Shown here: positions 36,184 through 44,427 of the stretch, piece by piece
Numbering within the stretch: position 1 is the first letter of the stretch
Layout of the letters: each line of letters starts with the position of its first letter
Source: Lysobacterales bacterium
GTDB lineage: Bacteria > Pseudomonadota > Gammaproteobacteria > Xanthomonadales > SZUA-36
DNA length: 45,099 nt
Assembly: GCA_011773845.1 (NCBI GenBank)
Contig: WVWV01000156.1
Location: 28,589 to 73,687 of the forward strand
Direction: 5' to 3'
Notes under the pieces: generated by a model
What the model was told of the DNA's origin: nothing
The model's input: only the letters and a program-made list of their open reading frames with translations
Databases searched by the model: none
Made by a program: the position numbers and the translations under genes

Positions 36184-37005
36184 ATGCCAACGCTGAAAGA
36201 CAAAACCCTGTTCATTACCGGGGCATCCCGGGGCATCGGCAGGGCAATCGCGATCCGGGCGGCGCGCGACGGCGCCAACATCGCCGTCACCGCCAAATCC
36301 GACAAGCCGCACCCGCAACTTCCCGGCACCATCCACACCACCGCCCGGGAGGTCGAAGCGGCCGGCGGCAATGCCCTGCCCATCCGCCTGGACGTGCGGG
36401 ACGAACACGCCGTGCAGGATGCCATTGACCAGACGGCGAAGCAGTTCGGGGGGATCGATGCGCTGATCAACAACGCCAGCGCCATCACCCTGCTGGGCAC
36501 CCGCGAACTCAAGATGGCGCGTTTCGACCTGATGTTCTCGGTCAACGTGCGGGCAACCTATGCCTGCTCGCAAGCGGCCCTGCCCCACCTGTTGAAGAGT
36601 GCCAACCCGCACATCCTGAACCTGTCACCGCCCTTGAACATGGACTCGGTATGGTTCCGGGACCACCTGGCCTACACCATGGCCAAGTACGGCATGAGCA
36701 TGTGCGTGCTCGGCATGGCCGAGGAATTTCGCCAGGACGGCGTGGCCGTCAACGCGCTGTGGCCGCGGACCGTCATCGCCACCGCCGCCCTCAACATGCT
36801 CGGCGGCCGTGTCAGCGAGGAACATTGCCGGCGGCCGGAGATCATGGCGGATGCAGCCCACGCCGTGCTCTGCCAGGACAGCCGCGCGCTCACCGGCCGC
36901 TTCCTGCTCGACGAGGATGTGCTGCGCAGACAGGGCGTCACCAACCTCGATCACTACGCCGTGAAGCCGGGCGCACCACTCATGAAAGACCTGTTCCTGG
37001 ACTGA
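36184..37005 (+). CDS. SDR family oxidoreductase, HSDL2 type
   Basis: A 273-residue short-chain dehydrogenase. The cofactor loop is TGASRGIG (residues 12-19), and the catalytic residues are Ser148 and Tyr164/Lys168 (YTMAK). 'HILNLSPPLNMDSVWF' and 'AKYGMSMCVLGMAEEF' plus 'VNALWPRTVIATAALNMLGG' are hallmarks of the HSDL2-like group, which in animals carries an extra SCP2 sterol-carrier domain; that domain is absent here. The substrate is probably a lipid or acyl compound. AAGGGA precedes the ATG at 36184; ATG at 36178 is an in-frame alternative. It is convergent with the iron-sulfur flavoprotein gene. Confidence 0.9.
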   Translation: MPTLKDKTLFITGASRGIGRAIAIRAARDGANIAVTAKSDKPHPQLPGTIHTTAREVEAAGGNALPIRLDVRDEHAVQDAIDQTAKQFGGIDALINNASAITLLGTRELKMARFDLMFSVNVRATYACSQAALPHLLKSANPHILNLSPPLNMDSVWFRDHLAYTMAKYGMSMCVLGMAEEFRQDGVAVNALWPRTVIATAALNMLGGRVSEEHCRRPEIMADAAHAVLCQDSRALTGRFLLDEDVLRRQGVTNLDHYAVKPGAPLMKDLFLD

Positions 37006-37017
37006 TCGCCAGCCCGT

Positions 37018-38685
37018 TCAGCTGACGTCGAGGAAACCGCAGGGACACACCTCGATGCACTTGCCGCATTCCTTGCACTCGTCCAGGGCCAGCGAAAAAT
37101 ACATGCCCGGGCCCACCTCTTCGAGCCGGGTAAAGCACGACGAGGTGCAGTACATGGCGCATTGTTCGCAGCCCATGCACGAGCCGCAGGAATAACAGCG
37201 TTCGACCTCCTGCAGGAATTGGCTCTCGGTGATGGTGCCGGCCACCTCCGACATGCCCGCGCAAACGCGCTGCTCGCCGTCGCGTTTCGGCGTCTTCACC
37301 GCCGCGCTGCCGGGCTTGTGATCGAAGATGATGCGATCCGGGCCGATCGTGGGCAACGGCGCATCGGCGGCCGCGAGGCGGCCACCGCCCCGCAAGCGTT
37401 CATGCACTGACTCCGCCGCTCTGCGGCCCTGCACGATGGCGTTGCCGGCGATACCGAGCCCGAGCAGGTCGCCGCCGGCGGAAATGCCGTCCGCGACCCA
37501 CCCGCCATCGCCGCTGACCAGCCAGCTGCCGTCCCGGTCGAGGGCTTCGAAACCCTTCAGCGCCGGAGACTGCGAAACTGCCGTGATCAGCGTGTCAACC
37601 GCCAGCCTGAATTCGCTGCCCGGCATCGCCACCGGCCGGCGGCGACCGGACGCATCGGGTTCGCCGAGTTCCATCCGGCAAGCCTCCACGCCCCGAAGCC
37701 TTCCATCGTCGTCCCGCTCCACGCTGACCGGCGTGGCCAGCAGCATCAACTCGATGCCCTCTTCCAGGGCGTCTTCCACTTCCTCGGCGATGGCCGGCAT
37801 CTCCTCGCGCGTGCGGCGATACATGAGGGTGACCGTGGCACCGGTGCGCCGCGCGGTACGGGCGGCGTCCACGGCGGTGTTGCCCCCGCCGACAACCAGC
37901 ACCCGTGCGCCGGTCTCGGCCGGTCGCCCCTGGTTGGCACGTTCCAGATAATCCACGCCGGTCCACACGCTCGGGCCTTCTTCCCCCGGCAGGCCGAGCC
38001 CGCGGCCGAGCTGCGCCCCCAGCCCAAGGTAGAGGCTGGTGTGGCGCTCGCGCAGTTCCGCCAGGGTGACGTCCTGGCCCACCTGGGTGTTCAGGTGAAG
38101 CTCCACGCCAAGGTTCAGAATGCGCTGCACCTCCGCATCCAGAATCTCCGGCGGCAGGCGATAGTCGGGCACGCCGAAACGCAGCATGCCCCCCGCCTGC
38201 TCGCGACCCTCGTACACCGTGACCCGGTAGCCGCGCCGAGCCATCTGGTAGGCGAACGACAGGCCGGACGGCCCCGCGCCCACCACGCCGATCCATTCCC
38301 CGCCGGCCTCGGGCTCCAGGGCGGGCAGCGGCAGCCGGTTTTCGATGGCCCAGTCGCCCAGGAATCGTTCCATGGCATTGATCGCGAGCGGCTCGTCGAG
38401 CTCGCCGCGATTGCAATGGGCCTCGCAGGGATGGGGGCAAACCCGGCCCAGCACGCTGGGAAAGGGGTTCACGTCGGTGATCATTCGCCAGGCCTGCGCG
38501 AAGGCGTCCTCCCGGGACAGGCCGGTGCGGCTGCGCTGCGCCACCGTGCCGATCCAGCCCCGGATGTCCCCGCAGTTCGGGCAGCCTGCCTGGCAGGGCG
38601 GCTCCTTGCGAACCTGTTGTGGCCGGAACGCGGGTGTCAGCCGGGTGCCGGAGCCTGCCGACCTGTCTTGGCGACCCGAACTCAC
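37018..38685 (-). CDS. NAD(P)-dependent iron-sulfur flavoprotein (GltD/DsrL-like)
   Basis: A 555-residue oxidoreductase in three parts. The N-terminal region holds cysteines 31, 35, 38 and 83, 87, 91 (CQAGCPNC; CPHPCEAHC), as in glutamate-synthase small subunits. The middle has an FAD loop 'GVVGAGPSGLSFA' (133-145) and an NAD(P) loop 'VLVVGGGNTAVDAA'. The C-terminal 60 residues form a ferredoxin-like segment: cysteines 497-517 (CYSCGSCMGCEQC...) and 537-549 (CKECGKCIEVCPC), as in DsrL-type proteins, for two [4Fe-4S] clusters. It should pass NAD(P)H electrons to, or from, a partner. GTG overlaps the stop of the cyclic-nucleotide-binding gene. It is the third gene of the redox operon. Confidence 0.85.
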   Translation of the reverse strand: MSSGRQDRSAGSGTRLTPAFRPQQVRKEPPCQAGCPNCGDIRGWIGTVAQRSRTGLSREDAFAQAWRMITDVNPFPSVLGRVCPHPCEAHCNRGELDEPLAINAMERFLGDWAIENRLPLPALEPEAGGEWIGVVGAGPSGLSFAYQMARRGYRVTVYEGREQAGGMLRFGVPDYRLPPEILDAEVQRILNLGVELHLNTQVGQDVTLAELRERHTSLYLGLGAQLGRGLGLPGEEGPSVWTGVDYLERANQGRPAETGARVLVVGGGNTAVDAARTARRTGATVTLMYRRTREEMPAIAEEVEDALEEGIELMLLATPVSVERDDDGRLRGVEACRMELGEPDASGRRRPVAMPGSEFRLAVDTLITAVSQSPALKGFEALDRDGSWLVSGDGGWVADGISAGGDLLGLGIAGNAIVQGRRAAESVHERLRGGGRLAAADAPLPTIGPDRIIFDHKPGSAAVKTPKRDGEQRVCAGMSEVAGTITESQFLQEVERCYSCGSCMGCEQCAMYCTSSCFTRLEEVGPGMYFSLALDECKECGKCIEVCPCGFLDVS

Positions 38686-39056
38686 CGGGCGCGTTCCTCG
38701 TGCTTGGCCAGCTGGCCGTCGAGTTCGCGAATCCGGTGCGACATGGTTTGCAGCAGGTTGACGGCCAGCAGCGGATCCTCCTTGATGCGCCTCAGCAATG
38801 TCTTCTTGTCGACTTTGAGCACCTTGGCTTCCCCGGCCGCCCGCACCGTGGCGGAGCGGACCTGGCGTTCAAACACCGCCATTTCACCGAAGAAGTCGCC
38901 GGCCTGCAAGTACGCCAGGTGCTGCTCGCCCTGCTCGGTGTGTTGCACCACCTCCACCTGGCCGGCCTGAACCACGTACATGCAATCGCCCGGCTCGCCC
39001 TGGCGGATGATGACTTCGCCATCACGATAGCGCTTGCCGAGCGCGCCCAGCACCAT
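38682..39056 (-). CDS. stand-alone cyclic-nucleotide-binding domain protein
   Basis: A 124-residue protein that is a single cNMP-binding beta-barrel: 'YRDGEVIIRQGEPGDCMYVVQAGQVEVV', then the phosphate-binding cassette 'FFGEMAVFERQVRSATVRA' in which Glu58 and Arg67, the residues that grip the ribose and phosphate in CRP, are kept. A C-terminal helix (LLAVNLLQTMSHRIRELDGQL) ends it; there is no helix-turn-helix, so it is not a transcription factor by itself. It sits between and overlaps or abuts two flavoprotein genes, which suggests a regulatory subunit for that redox system. GAGGTGA precedes the ATG. Confidence 0.87.
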   Translation of the reverse strand: MVLGALGKRYRDGEVIIRQGEPGDCMYVVQAGQVEVVQHTEQGEQHLAYLQAGDFFGEMAVFERQVRSATVRAAGEAKVLKVDKKTLLRRIKEDPLLAVNLLQTMSHRIRELDGQLAKHEERAR

Positions 39057-39058
39057 GG

Positions 39059-40456
39059 TCAGCTCACCTCGCGGCGCTGACTGGCGGGCCAGGCGCCGAG
39101 TGCCAGGTTGGCGGCAAAGTTGCCGATGAAGCCGGGGTGCATCGCGCCACGGCAGATGTCCGTGTAGGGCGCGCTGCCGGTGAACATGTTCCACATCATC
39201 GAGCTCATGTGCGGCCGCCGCCCCGGCTGGGCCTGTTCACGCGCCGTCATGCGGTGGATGACGCGCCGCAGAAAGCGGAAGCGTTTCAGCGTGCCCGTGC
39301 TGGCGAACATCACGCGGCCAATTGCGTTGTCCGTGGCGATCGCGCGGCAGGCGGGCCAGAAGTTCTTGCGAAACGCCTCCTCGGAAACGCCCATGAACAC
39401 GGCGGTGCTGGCCGCCGCCTTGGCGGTGCGGTAGGCGGCCCCGATGCCGTCCTTGTAGAGCCGCGTCACACCGCAGTCGCCGACCAACACGACCCGGTCG
39501 GCGTAGGGGCGTTTGCGGGCGCCCATGTTGATCAACGGCGAACAGCTGCACACGCAGGGAACCGCATCGGTGGGGAAGCACCCGCGGACCACCGGGTCAT
39601 TGAGGAATTCGTGCACCAGTTCCTGGTCGAGGTCTTCGCCCACCATGACCACGGTGGCGAATTCGCCCTTGGGGATGATGGCCGCGAATTCCAGGCGCGG
39701 GATGGCCAGCAGGAACACGTGCACCGCGTTGCCCAGGATGTTCTGCACCCCGTCTTCGCCCGCCTTGAATTCACAGATGTAGGTGCGCGTGGTGCGCGGC
39801 GGCTGAAATTCCGCCGGCAGGTCGGCGAGCATCTTGAGGAGGTTGCTGTTGACCCCGCTGGCGACCGCCACCAGGTCGTACCGATCCTGGCTGCGATCCG
39901 CGAACTGCAGCCAGGGCCGGCCATCGCGCCACTCCATCGCGGTGATCAGCTTGCGCAGCACCCGCGCGCCCCGCTCGGTCGCCATGCCCTGCAGGTAACC
40001 GTCGAAGCTGTCCCAGGGCGCATCCCCGCCCTCGCGGGGGCCGTTGCCCCGGTACAGGGCCGCGATGCGCTGCTCGCCGGCGGGGCTCTCGATGGCGACG
40101 CTTCCGACGTCCATGTGAATGACGTACGATTCGATCCCGCGCTGCACCACTTCCGGCGGCAGGTTGATGCCCTCCGCGGCCAGGATTTGTACCAGCGATT
40201 CGGATACAATGCCGCCGCAATGGTTGCAGCCGGCCGGACCGCAGCGGCTGAAGGATCTCGGGTCGTAAATGTCGACCTCCAGTTCGAGGTCGATGGCCTG
40301 CGCCATCTTGAGCAGGAAAAAGGCAAAAAAGGAGCCGGCTGGCCCGCCGCCGACCACGGCCACCCGGGAGCCGTCGCTGAGGCTCAGGTCGTCGCTTTTG
40401 TTGCCCGCAAGCGAGCTGAACGCATCGGCGACGGTTTGCTGCGAATGGCGGTTCAT
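39059..40456 (-). CDS. FAD-dependent oxidoreductase, geranylgeranyl-reductase-like
   Basis: A 465-residue flavoprotein. The FAD loop is 'VAVVGGGPAGSFFAFFLL' (GGGPAG at 36-41), followed by an unusual cysteine motif 'RCGPAGCNHCGGIVS' (Cys72, Cys77, Cys80), and a second FAD motif 'VVLVGDCGVTRLYKDGIGAAYRTAK'. This order resembles the GGR/GR2 flavoproteins that saturate prenyl chains. A C-terminal part of about 100 residues ('SMMWNMFTGSAPYTDICRGAM') is less familiar. First gene of an operon with a cNMP-binding protein and an iron-sulfur flavoprotein. GGR enzymes in archaea can take electrons from ferredoxin, so the third gene may be its reductase (inference). Confidence 0.8.
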   Translation of the reverse strand: MNRHSQQTVADAFSSLAGNKSDDLSLSDGSRVAVVGGGPAGSFFAFFLLKMAQAIDLELEVDIYDPRSFSRCGPAGCNHCGGIVSESLVQILAAEGINLPPEVVQRGIESYVIHMDVGSVAIESPAGEQRIAALYRGNGPREGGDAPWDSFDGYLQGMATERGARVLRKLITAMEWRDGRPWLQFADRSQDRYDLVAVASGVNSNLLKMLADLPAEFQPPRTTRTYICEFKAGEDGVQNILGNAVHVFLLAIPRLEFAAIIPKGEFATVVMVGEDLDQELVHEFLNDPVVRGCFPTDAVPCVCSCSPLINMGARKRPYADRVVLVGDCGVTRLYKDGIGAAYRTAKAAASTAVFMGVSEEAFRKNFWPACRAIATDNAIGRVMFASTGTLKRFRFLRRVIHRMTAREQAQPGRRPHMSSMMWNMFTGSAPYTDICRGAMHPGFIGNFAANLALGAWPASQRREVS

Positions 40457-40511
40457 GTTTACGAATCTGGTGCGGTTTGGTTATCCTCCGGCGCGGGCGC
40501 CCGACAACTTC

Positions 40512-40517
40512 ATTATA
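40512..40517 (-). promoter_or_regulatory. -10 element (TATAAT) of the redox operon
   Basis: On the minus strand a perfect TATAAT reads 40517-40512, 56 bases before the ATG at 40456. No good -35 hexamer lies 16-18 bases further up, as expected if an activator bound at 40538-40551 replaces it. Confidence 0.45.
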
Positions 40518-40523
40518 AGGGCT

Positions 40524-40537
40524 GCAGGGGTTCCTGC
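40524..40537. promoter_or_regulatory. short inverted repeat GCAGG-GGTT-CCTGC in the divergent promoter
   Basis: Five-base arms with a four-base spacer lie between the TATAAT and the TTGA-N6-TCAA site. It could be part of an operator or a weak mRNA hairpin. Such short repeats arise easily in GC-rich DNA. Confidence 0.25.
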
Positions 40538-40551
40538 TTGAGACAGGTCAA
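40538..40551. promoter_or_regulatory. CRP/FNR-family site, TTGAG-ACAG-GTCAA
   Basis: The 14-base element has perfect TTGA and TCAA half-sites separated by six bases and matches the FNR/ANR consensus at eight of ten defined positions. Its centre is 27.5 bases from the TATAAT of the leftward redox operon, or about -39.5, close to the -41.5 class II position. It also overlaps the ribosome-binding region of the rightward SRPBCC gene, where it could repress. Confidence 0.45.
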
Positions 40552-40554
40552 TTG

Positions 40555-41079
40555 ATGCGCACACTCTACGAAAAAGTCGAAACCACCGCGCCCCGGAGTC
40601 ATGCCTGGGAGGTGCTGAAGGACTTTGGCGGCGTCGCCAAGTGGGCGCCCGGCATGCGGAGCTCCCGCCTCGAAGGCCCGCAGTCATCGGGCGTCGGAAC
40701 CCACCGCGTGATGCGCCATGCCTGGGGCTTTCGCATCCATGAGACCATCACCGAGTGGAACGAGGGCACCGGTTATTCTTTCGTCCTGACCCGGGCGCCC
40801 TTTCCCATGCACGAGGTGACCGAGGTCTGGGTCCTGGAGCCCGAGAACAATCATGCCGTGATCACCACGGCGGTCAGCTACCGCATGAAGCTCGGTATCA
40901 TCGGGGCATTGCTGGACGCCGTGCTGGTCCGGTTCCTGGTCGCGCGTGAAATGCGGGCCGGACTGATCGGGTTCAAGAACTATGTCGAGCAGCATCTCCC
41001 GGACACCCCGGCCAAGCCTTCCCCGCCATTGGCGGAGCCGGCCGCGGAGAAAGCCGTCTCCGGCTGGGGCCCGCGCTAG
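40555..41079 (+). CDS. SRPBCC family protein
   Basis: A 174-residue protein of the START/Bet v1-like (SRPBCC, polyketide cyclase-type) fold: '[32 protein letters not shown]', then '[27 protein letters not shown]' and a long C-terminal helix '[16 protein letters not shown]'. These domains hold hydrophobic ligands in a deep pocket. A Pro/Ala-rich tail follows. It is divergent from the GGR-like redox operon and shares its control region, so binding a lipid or isoprenoid product of that system is plausible but not shown. Its stop and the hemL stop share the bases CTAG. TTG at 40552 is an alternative start. Confidence 0.85.
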   Translation: MRTLYEKVETTAPRSHAWEVLKDFGGVAKWAPGMRSSRLEGPQSSGVGTHRVMRHAWGFRIHETITEWNEGTGYSFVLTRAPFPMHEVTEVWVLEPENNHAVITTAVSYRMKLGIIGALLDAVLVRFLVAREMRAGLIGFKNYVEQHLPDTPAKPSPPLAEPAAEKAVSGWGPR

Positions 41080-42362
41080 CCAGCCACCGCAGGCAGCACC
41101 GTGGCGGCGGCGTTGACGGTTTGGCGGATGTCGTCCCGGCTGTGGGCTTGCGACACGAAGCCCGCCTCGAATGCCGAGGGCGCAAGGTAAATGCCGGCCT
41201 CCAGCATGCCGTGGAAAAAGCGCTTGAAGGCTTCCACGTCGCACTGCATGACCTCGCTGAACGTGGTCACCTGCGGTAAATCGATAAAGAACAGCCCGAA
41301 CATGCCACCCACGCGGCTGGTCGTCATCGGCACGCCCGCGCGTTGGGCGGCCTCCTGGATGCCCTCCACCAGCAGCGCCGTTTTCTCTCCCAGTTCGGCG
41401 TAGAATCCCGGCGCACAGATGAGGTCCAGGTTGGCCAGTCCCGCCGCCATGGCCACCGGGTTGCCCGAAAGCGTCCCGGCCTGGTAGACGGGCCCGGCGG
41501 GCGCGACCAGCTCCATGAACTCGCGCTTGCCGCCGAACGCCCCCACCGGCATGCCGCCACCGATGACCTTGCCGAAGGTCGAGAGGTCGGGGGTCACGCC
41601 GTAGAGCGATTGTGCCCCGCCCAGGGCGACCCGGAACCCGGTCATCACCTCGTCGAAAATCAACACGCAACCGTGCTCGTCGCACAAGCGCCGCAAACCT
41701 TCGAGAAACCCCCCGACCGGGGGGATGCAATTCATGTTGCCGGCCACCGGCTCGACGATGATGGCGGCGACCTCGGGCCCGTGGACTTCCAGCGCCTGGC
41801 GCACGGATTCGGCATCGTTGTAGGGCAACGTGAGGGTGAGGTCGGCAACCGCTGCCGGCACGCCCGGCGAAGTGGGCACTCCGAGCGTGAGCGCGCCGCT
41901 GCCCGCCTTGACCAGGAACGCATCCGCATGCCCGTGGTAGCAACCCTCGAATTTGATGAGCCGATCGCGCCCGGTGGCGGCTCGGGCGACCCGGATCGCG
42001 CTCATGGTGGCCTCGGTGCCGGAATTGACCATCCGCACCATGTCCATGCCTGCGATCAGCTCGCACAGGCGCTCGGCCATGCTGACCTCGGCCGGCGCCG
42101 GGGCGCCGAAACTGAGGCCCCGTTGCGCGGCCTGCTGGACGGCACGCACGATGTCCGGGTGCGCGTGGCCCGCAATCATGGGGCCCCAGGATCCCACGTA
42201 GTCGATGTAGGCGCGCCCGCGCACATCGTAGATGCGGGCGCCCTCGGCCCGCTCTATGAACAGCGGGTCGCCGCCCACGCCATTGAAGGCGCGCACGGGT
42301 GAGTTCACGCCGCCGGGTATGCGTTGCCGCGCGCGCTGCAACAAGTCCGTATTCGATGTCAT
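41076..42362 (-). CDS. hemL: glutamate-1-semialdehyde 2,1-aminomutase
   Basis: A 428-residue PLP enzyme that makes 5-aminolevulinate from glutamate 1-semialdehyde in the C5 heme pathway. It has '[18 protein letters not shown]' near the N-terminus, '[18 protein letters not shown]', '[21 protein letters not shown]', '[11 protein letters not shown]' and the PLP lysine Lys265 in '[14 protein letters not shown]'. Length equals the bacterial norm. thiE lies 73 bases upstream on the same strand, the usual gammaproteobacterial arrangement. Identification is certain. Confidence 0.97.
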   Translation of the reverse strand: MTSNTDLLQRARQRIPGGVNSPVRAFNGVGGDPLFIERAEGARIYDVRGRAYIDYVGSWGPMIAGHAHPDIVRAVQQAAQRGLSFGAPAPAEVSMAERLCELIAGMDMVRMVNSGTEATMSAIRVARAATGRDRLIKFEGCYHGHADAFLVKAGSGALTLGVPTSPGVPAAVADLTLTLPYNDAESVRQALEVHGPEVAAIIVEPVAGNMNCIPPVGGFLEGLRRLCDEHGCVLIFDEVMTGFRVALGGAQSLYGVTPDLSTFGKVIGGGMPVGAFGGKREFMELVAPAGPVYQAGTLSGNPVAMAAGLANLDLICAPGFYAELGEKTALLVEGIQEAAQRAGVPMTTSRVGGMFGLFFIDLPQVTTFSEVMQCDVEAFKRFFHGMLEAGIYLAPSAFEAGFVSQAHSRDDIRQTVNAAATVLPAVAG

Positions 42363-42435
42363 CACGCAGTCCCCATCACGCAGCCGGCCGCATGCGCGCA
42401 GCCGGGTCGGCTTCGAACGCCCTTCACGCGGGGCC

Positions 42436-43119
42436 TCACGCCCCGGTCGACCCGGTCGGCCGCCACAGGCGCATGAAGCGACGGGCAGCCGCCTGCACGT
42501 CCGGTTGATCAAACACACCGCTGATGACCGCCAGCAGGGACGCACCCGCCGCGATCGCTCGCCCTCCATTCTCGGGGGTGAGCCCGCCAATGGCAACCAG
42601 CGGCAAACCGAGCTGCCGCGCGGCCTCCAGCACCGCCAGTGGACAACGCACCGCCGCCGGTTTGGTATGCGAATCGAACAGGCTACCGAAAGCGAGGTAG
42701 TCGGCGCCGGCCGCCACGGCCCGCTCGGCGCGCTGCAAGGAATCGTAACAGGACACGCCGATGATCGTGCCTGGCTCCAACCTGTCCCGGGCCGAGGCCG
42801 GGTCGGCATCCTCCCCGCCCAGGTGAACCCCCGCGGCAGCCACCGCGCGCGCCAGTTCCACGTCGTCGTTGATCACCAGCGGCACGCCCCAGCGCTCGCA
42901 CAATTCGTGCAGGGCGCGGGCCGCCGCGAGCCGCCACGCCGGGTCACCCGACTTGTCGCGAAACTGCAGCATCACGGCCCCGCCCGCCAGGGCCGCGCCC
43001 GCCTCGGCGAGGAGGCGCTCCGTGTCGGGGTAGCGCGCGGCGGTGATGGCGTACAGGCCGCGCGCGGGAAACTTCGGCTGCATGGTGCGAGGGGGCGGTT
43101 TATGCGCGGGATCGGTCAT
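42436..43119 (-). CDS. thiE: thiamine-phosphate synthase
   Basis: A 227-residue TIM-barrel enzyme joining HMP-pyrophosphate and thiazole phosphate to thiamine phosphate. It has '[39 protein letters not shown]' in pieces (QFRDK binds substrate), '[15 protein letters not shown]', '[16 protein letters not shown]', '[35 protein letters not shown]' and '[19 protein letters not shown]'. No TPP riboswitch is possible upstream: the rubredoxin gene starts 45 bases away. An ATG at 43083 is an alternative start. Confidence 0.95.
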   Translation of the reverse strand: MTDPAHKPPPRTMQPKFPARGLYAITAARYPDTERLLAEAGAALAGGAVMLQFRDKSGDPAWRLAAARALHELCERWGVPLVINDDVELARAVAAAGVHLGGEDADPASARDRLEPGTIIGVSCYDSLQRAERAVAAGADYLAFGSLFDSHTKPAAVRCPLAVLEAARQLGLPLVAIGGLTPENGGRAIAAGASLLAVISGVFDQPDVQAAARRFMRLWRPTGSTGA

Positions 43120-43164
43120 GGCAAACTACGCGCCTTCGAACCGGTAGGCGAATGGGTGGGACAG

Positions 43165-43350
43165 GTGCATTCCAGCAACGACGAATACCAGACATGGATG
43201 TGTATTATATGTGGGTGGGTGTACGAAGAGGCCAAGGGCGCACCCGAGGAAGGGCTGGCGCCGGGTACGCGCTGGGCGGACGTGCCGGAGGACTGGTGCT
43301 GCCCGGACTGCGGGGCCGGCAAGGAAGACTTCGAGATGATCGAGCTCTAG
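43165..43350 (+). CDS. rubredoxin
   Basis: A small iron electron carrier of 61 residues from GTG 43165 (50 from ATG 43198). The FeS4 ligands are Cys13, Cys16, Cys46 and Cys49 in 'MCIICGWVYEEAKG' and 'DWCCPDCGAGKEDFEMIEL'. The adjacent extra Cys45 is unusual. The tail closely resembles Pseudomonas RubA proteins that serve alkane hydroxylases, but conserved association with hemL-thiE suggests a general role. I prefer the GTG because relatives have a residue or two before the tryptophan that precedes the first cysteine pair. Confidence 0.92.
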   Translation: MHSSNDEYQTWMCIICGWVYEEAKGAPEEGLAPGTRWADVPEDWCCPDCGAGKEDFEMIEL

Positions 43351-43363
43351 GGCCCGTTGACCC

Positions 43364-43558
43364 ATGACCGAACCGCGCCGCATCACCCGCTCCCGCGAAA
43401 ACGCCCTGATCGCCGGCGTGTGCGCCGGGATCGCCGAGCACTTCGGATGGTCCGTCACCGCCACGCGTGTCGCCTACGTCCTGTTGTCAGTGCTGTCCGC
43501 CGCGTTCCCGGGAATCCTCGTCTACATCGTTCTGTGGCTCGTCCTGCCACGCGCCTGA
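43364..43558 (+). CDS. PspC domain protein
   Basis: A 64-residue protein that is one PspC domain: 'RITRSRENALIAGVCAGIAEHFGWSVTATRVAYVLLSV' then a transmembrane segment 'AAFPGILVYIVLWLVLPRA'. Stand-alone small PspC proteins relate to envelope-stress (phage shock) systems, but without pspA/B here the role is unclear. Its last 72 bases overlap antisense the 3' end of the CpdA-like gene. It lies 13 bases after rubredoxin. Confidence 0.85.
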   Translation: MTEPRRITRSRENALIAGVCAGIAEHFGWSVTATRVAYVLLSVLSAAFPGILVYIVLWLVLPRA

Positions 43559-44308
43559 GCGCGGCCCGGGCCGCAGCAGGCCACTCGCCAGGCGGCCGTC
43601 GGCCGCGAGCTTGAACCAGCGACCCGCCGGGCCCGCGGGATCGAAGGCGAACACCTCCCGGCATGGATAGGAATTGCTGGCGGTCGAGGGGCTGCCCAGC
43701 AGTTCGATGCCGTTGCGACGCGCGCGCAGCGCGTGATGAATGTGGCCCCAGGTGACGGCGCGCACGCGTCGGCCCGCCTCGATGCTGGCCCAGAAGCCCG
43801 CAGGGTCCTGCAGCGCGTAGCGGTCGATCCATGCGCTGCCCACCGGTAAAGGCTGGTGGTGCAGGGCCACGAGCTTGCTCAGCTGCGGCTCCCGCAGCGC
43901 GTCAGACAACCCGGCCAGCATGGTTTGGCTCAGGGTGCCCGGCACCTCGCCCTCGACGGTGCTGTCCAGCATCACCAGGCGCCAGCCCAGGCGGTCGTAA
44001 ACCCGGGGCCCGTCGGATGGGGCCGCGCCGAAATAGCGCCGGTGCAGCGCGGAATCGTCGTGGTTGCCCGGTACCGCGAGGATCCGCTCCGCCAGGCCGG
44101 AAAGACGCTCGGCGAGCCAGGCGTACGAGGCCTCACTGCCGTCCTCGCTGAGGTCACCGGTCAGTAACAGCAGTTCCGGTGACCAGCTTGCAGCGGCCCG
44201 CAGCACCTGCTCCAGGGCGTCGCGGGCGTGAATTCCGCGGTAGCGGGCGTCCGGGTCGGCCGACAGATGGCAATCGGTCAGTTGCAGGACGCGCAGTTCC
44301 CGGCTCAC
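43487..44308 (-). CDS. metallophosphoesterase, CpdA-like 3',5'-cAMP phosphodiesterase
   Basis: A 273-residue calcineurin-like phosphoesterase of the CpdA group. The five metal motifs are in order: 'LQLTDCHLSADP' (D-x-H), 'LLTGDLSEDGS', 'VPGNHDDS', 'VALHHQPLPV' and 'WGHIHHAL'. 'GLPSTASNSY'-like 'GSPSTASNSYP' late in the protein is typical of CpdA. CpdA lowers cAMP, which would interest the cNMP-binding protein at 38.7-39.1 kb. The GTG at 44308 follows GGAG with nine-base spacing. The last 24 residues are encoded antisense to the PspC gene. Confidence 0.87.
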   Translation of the reverse strand: MSRELRVLQLTDCHLSADPDARYRGIHARDALEQVLRAAASWSPELLLLTGDLSEDGSEASYAWLAERLSGLAERILAVPGNHDDSALHRRYFGAAPSDGPRVYDRLGWRLVMLDSTVEGEVPGTLSQTMLAGLSDALREPQLSKLVALHHQPLPVGSAWIDRYALQDPAGFWASIEAGRRVRAVTWGHIHHALRARRNGIELLGSPSTASNSYPCREVFAFDPAGPAGRWFKLAADGRLASGLLRPGPRSGAWQDEPQNDVDEDSRERGGQH

Positions 44309-44427
44309 CGCGGCGCGCTCCGGCCCGACATCCGGCCATGTCGCGTCACGGCCATCCCGGTAGCTGCCACCGGTTTGCCCCAATTTCGTCCGACCCTTGC
44401 CCGGCAGCCCGGGCACGATGACCGGGC

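Noticed and set aside
39528-39535. TTGATCAA palindrome that recalls FNR half-sites
   Set aside because: The half-sites touch with no four-base spacer and lie inside the GGR-like coding region.
43120-43164. Possible TPP riboswitch before thiE
   Set aside because: Only 45 bases separate thiE from the rubredoxin start and none of the conserved TPP aptamer elements are present.
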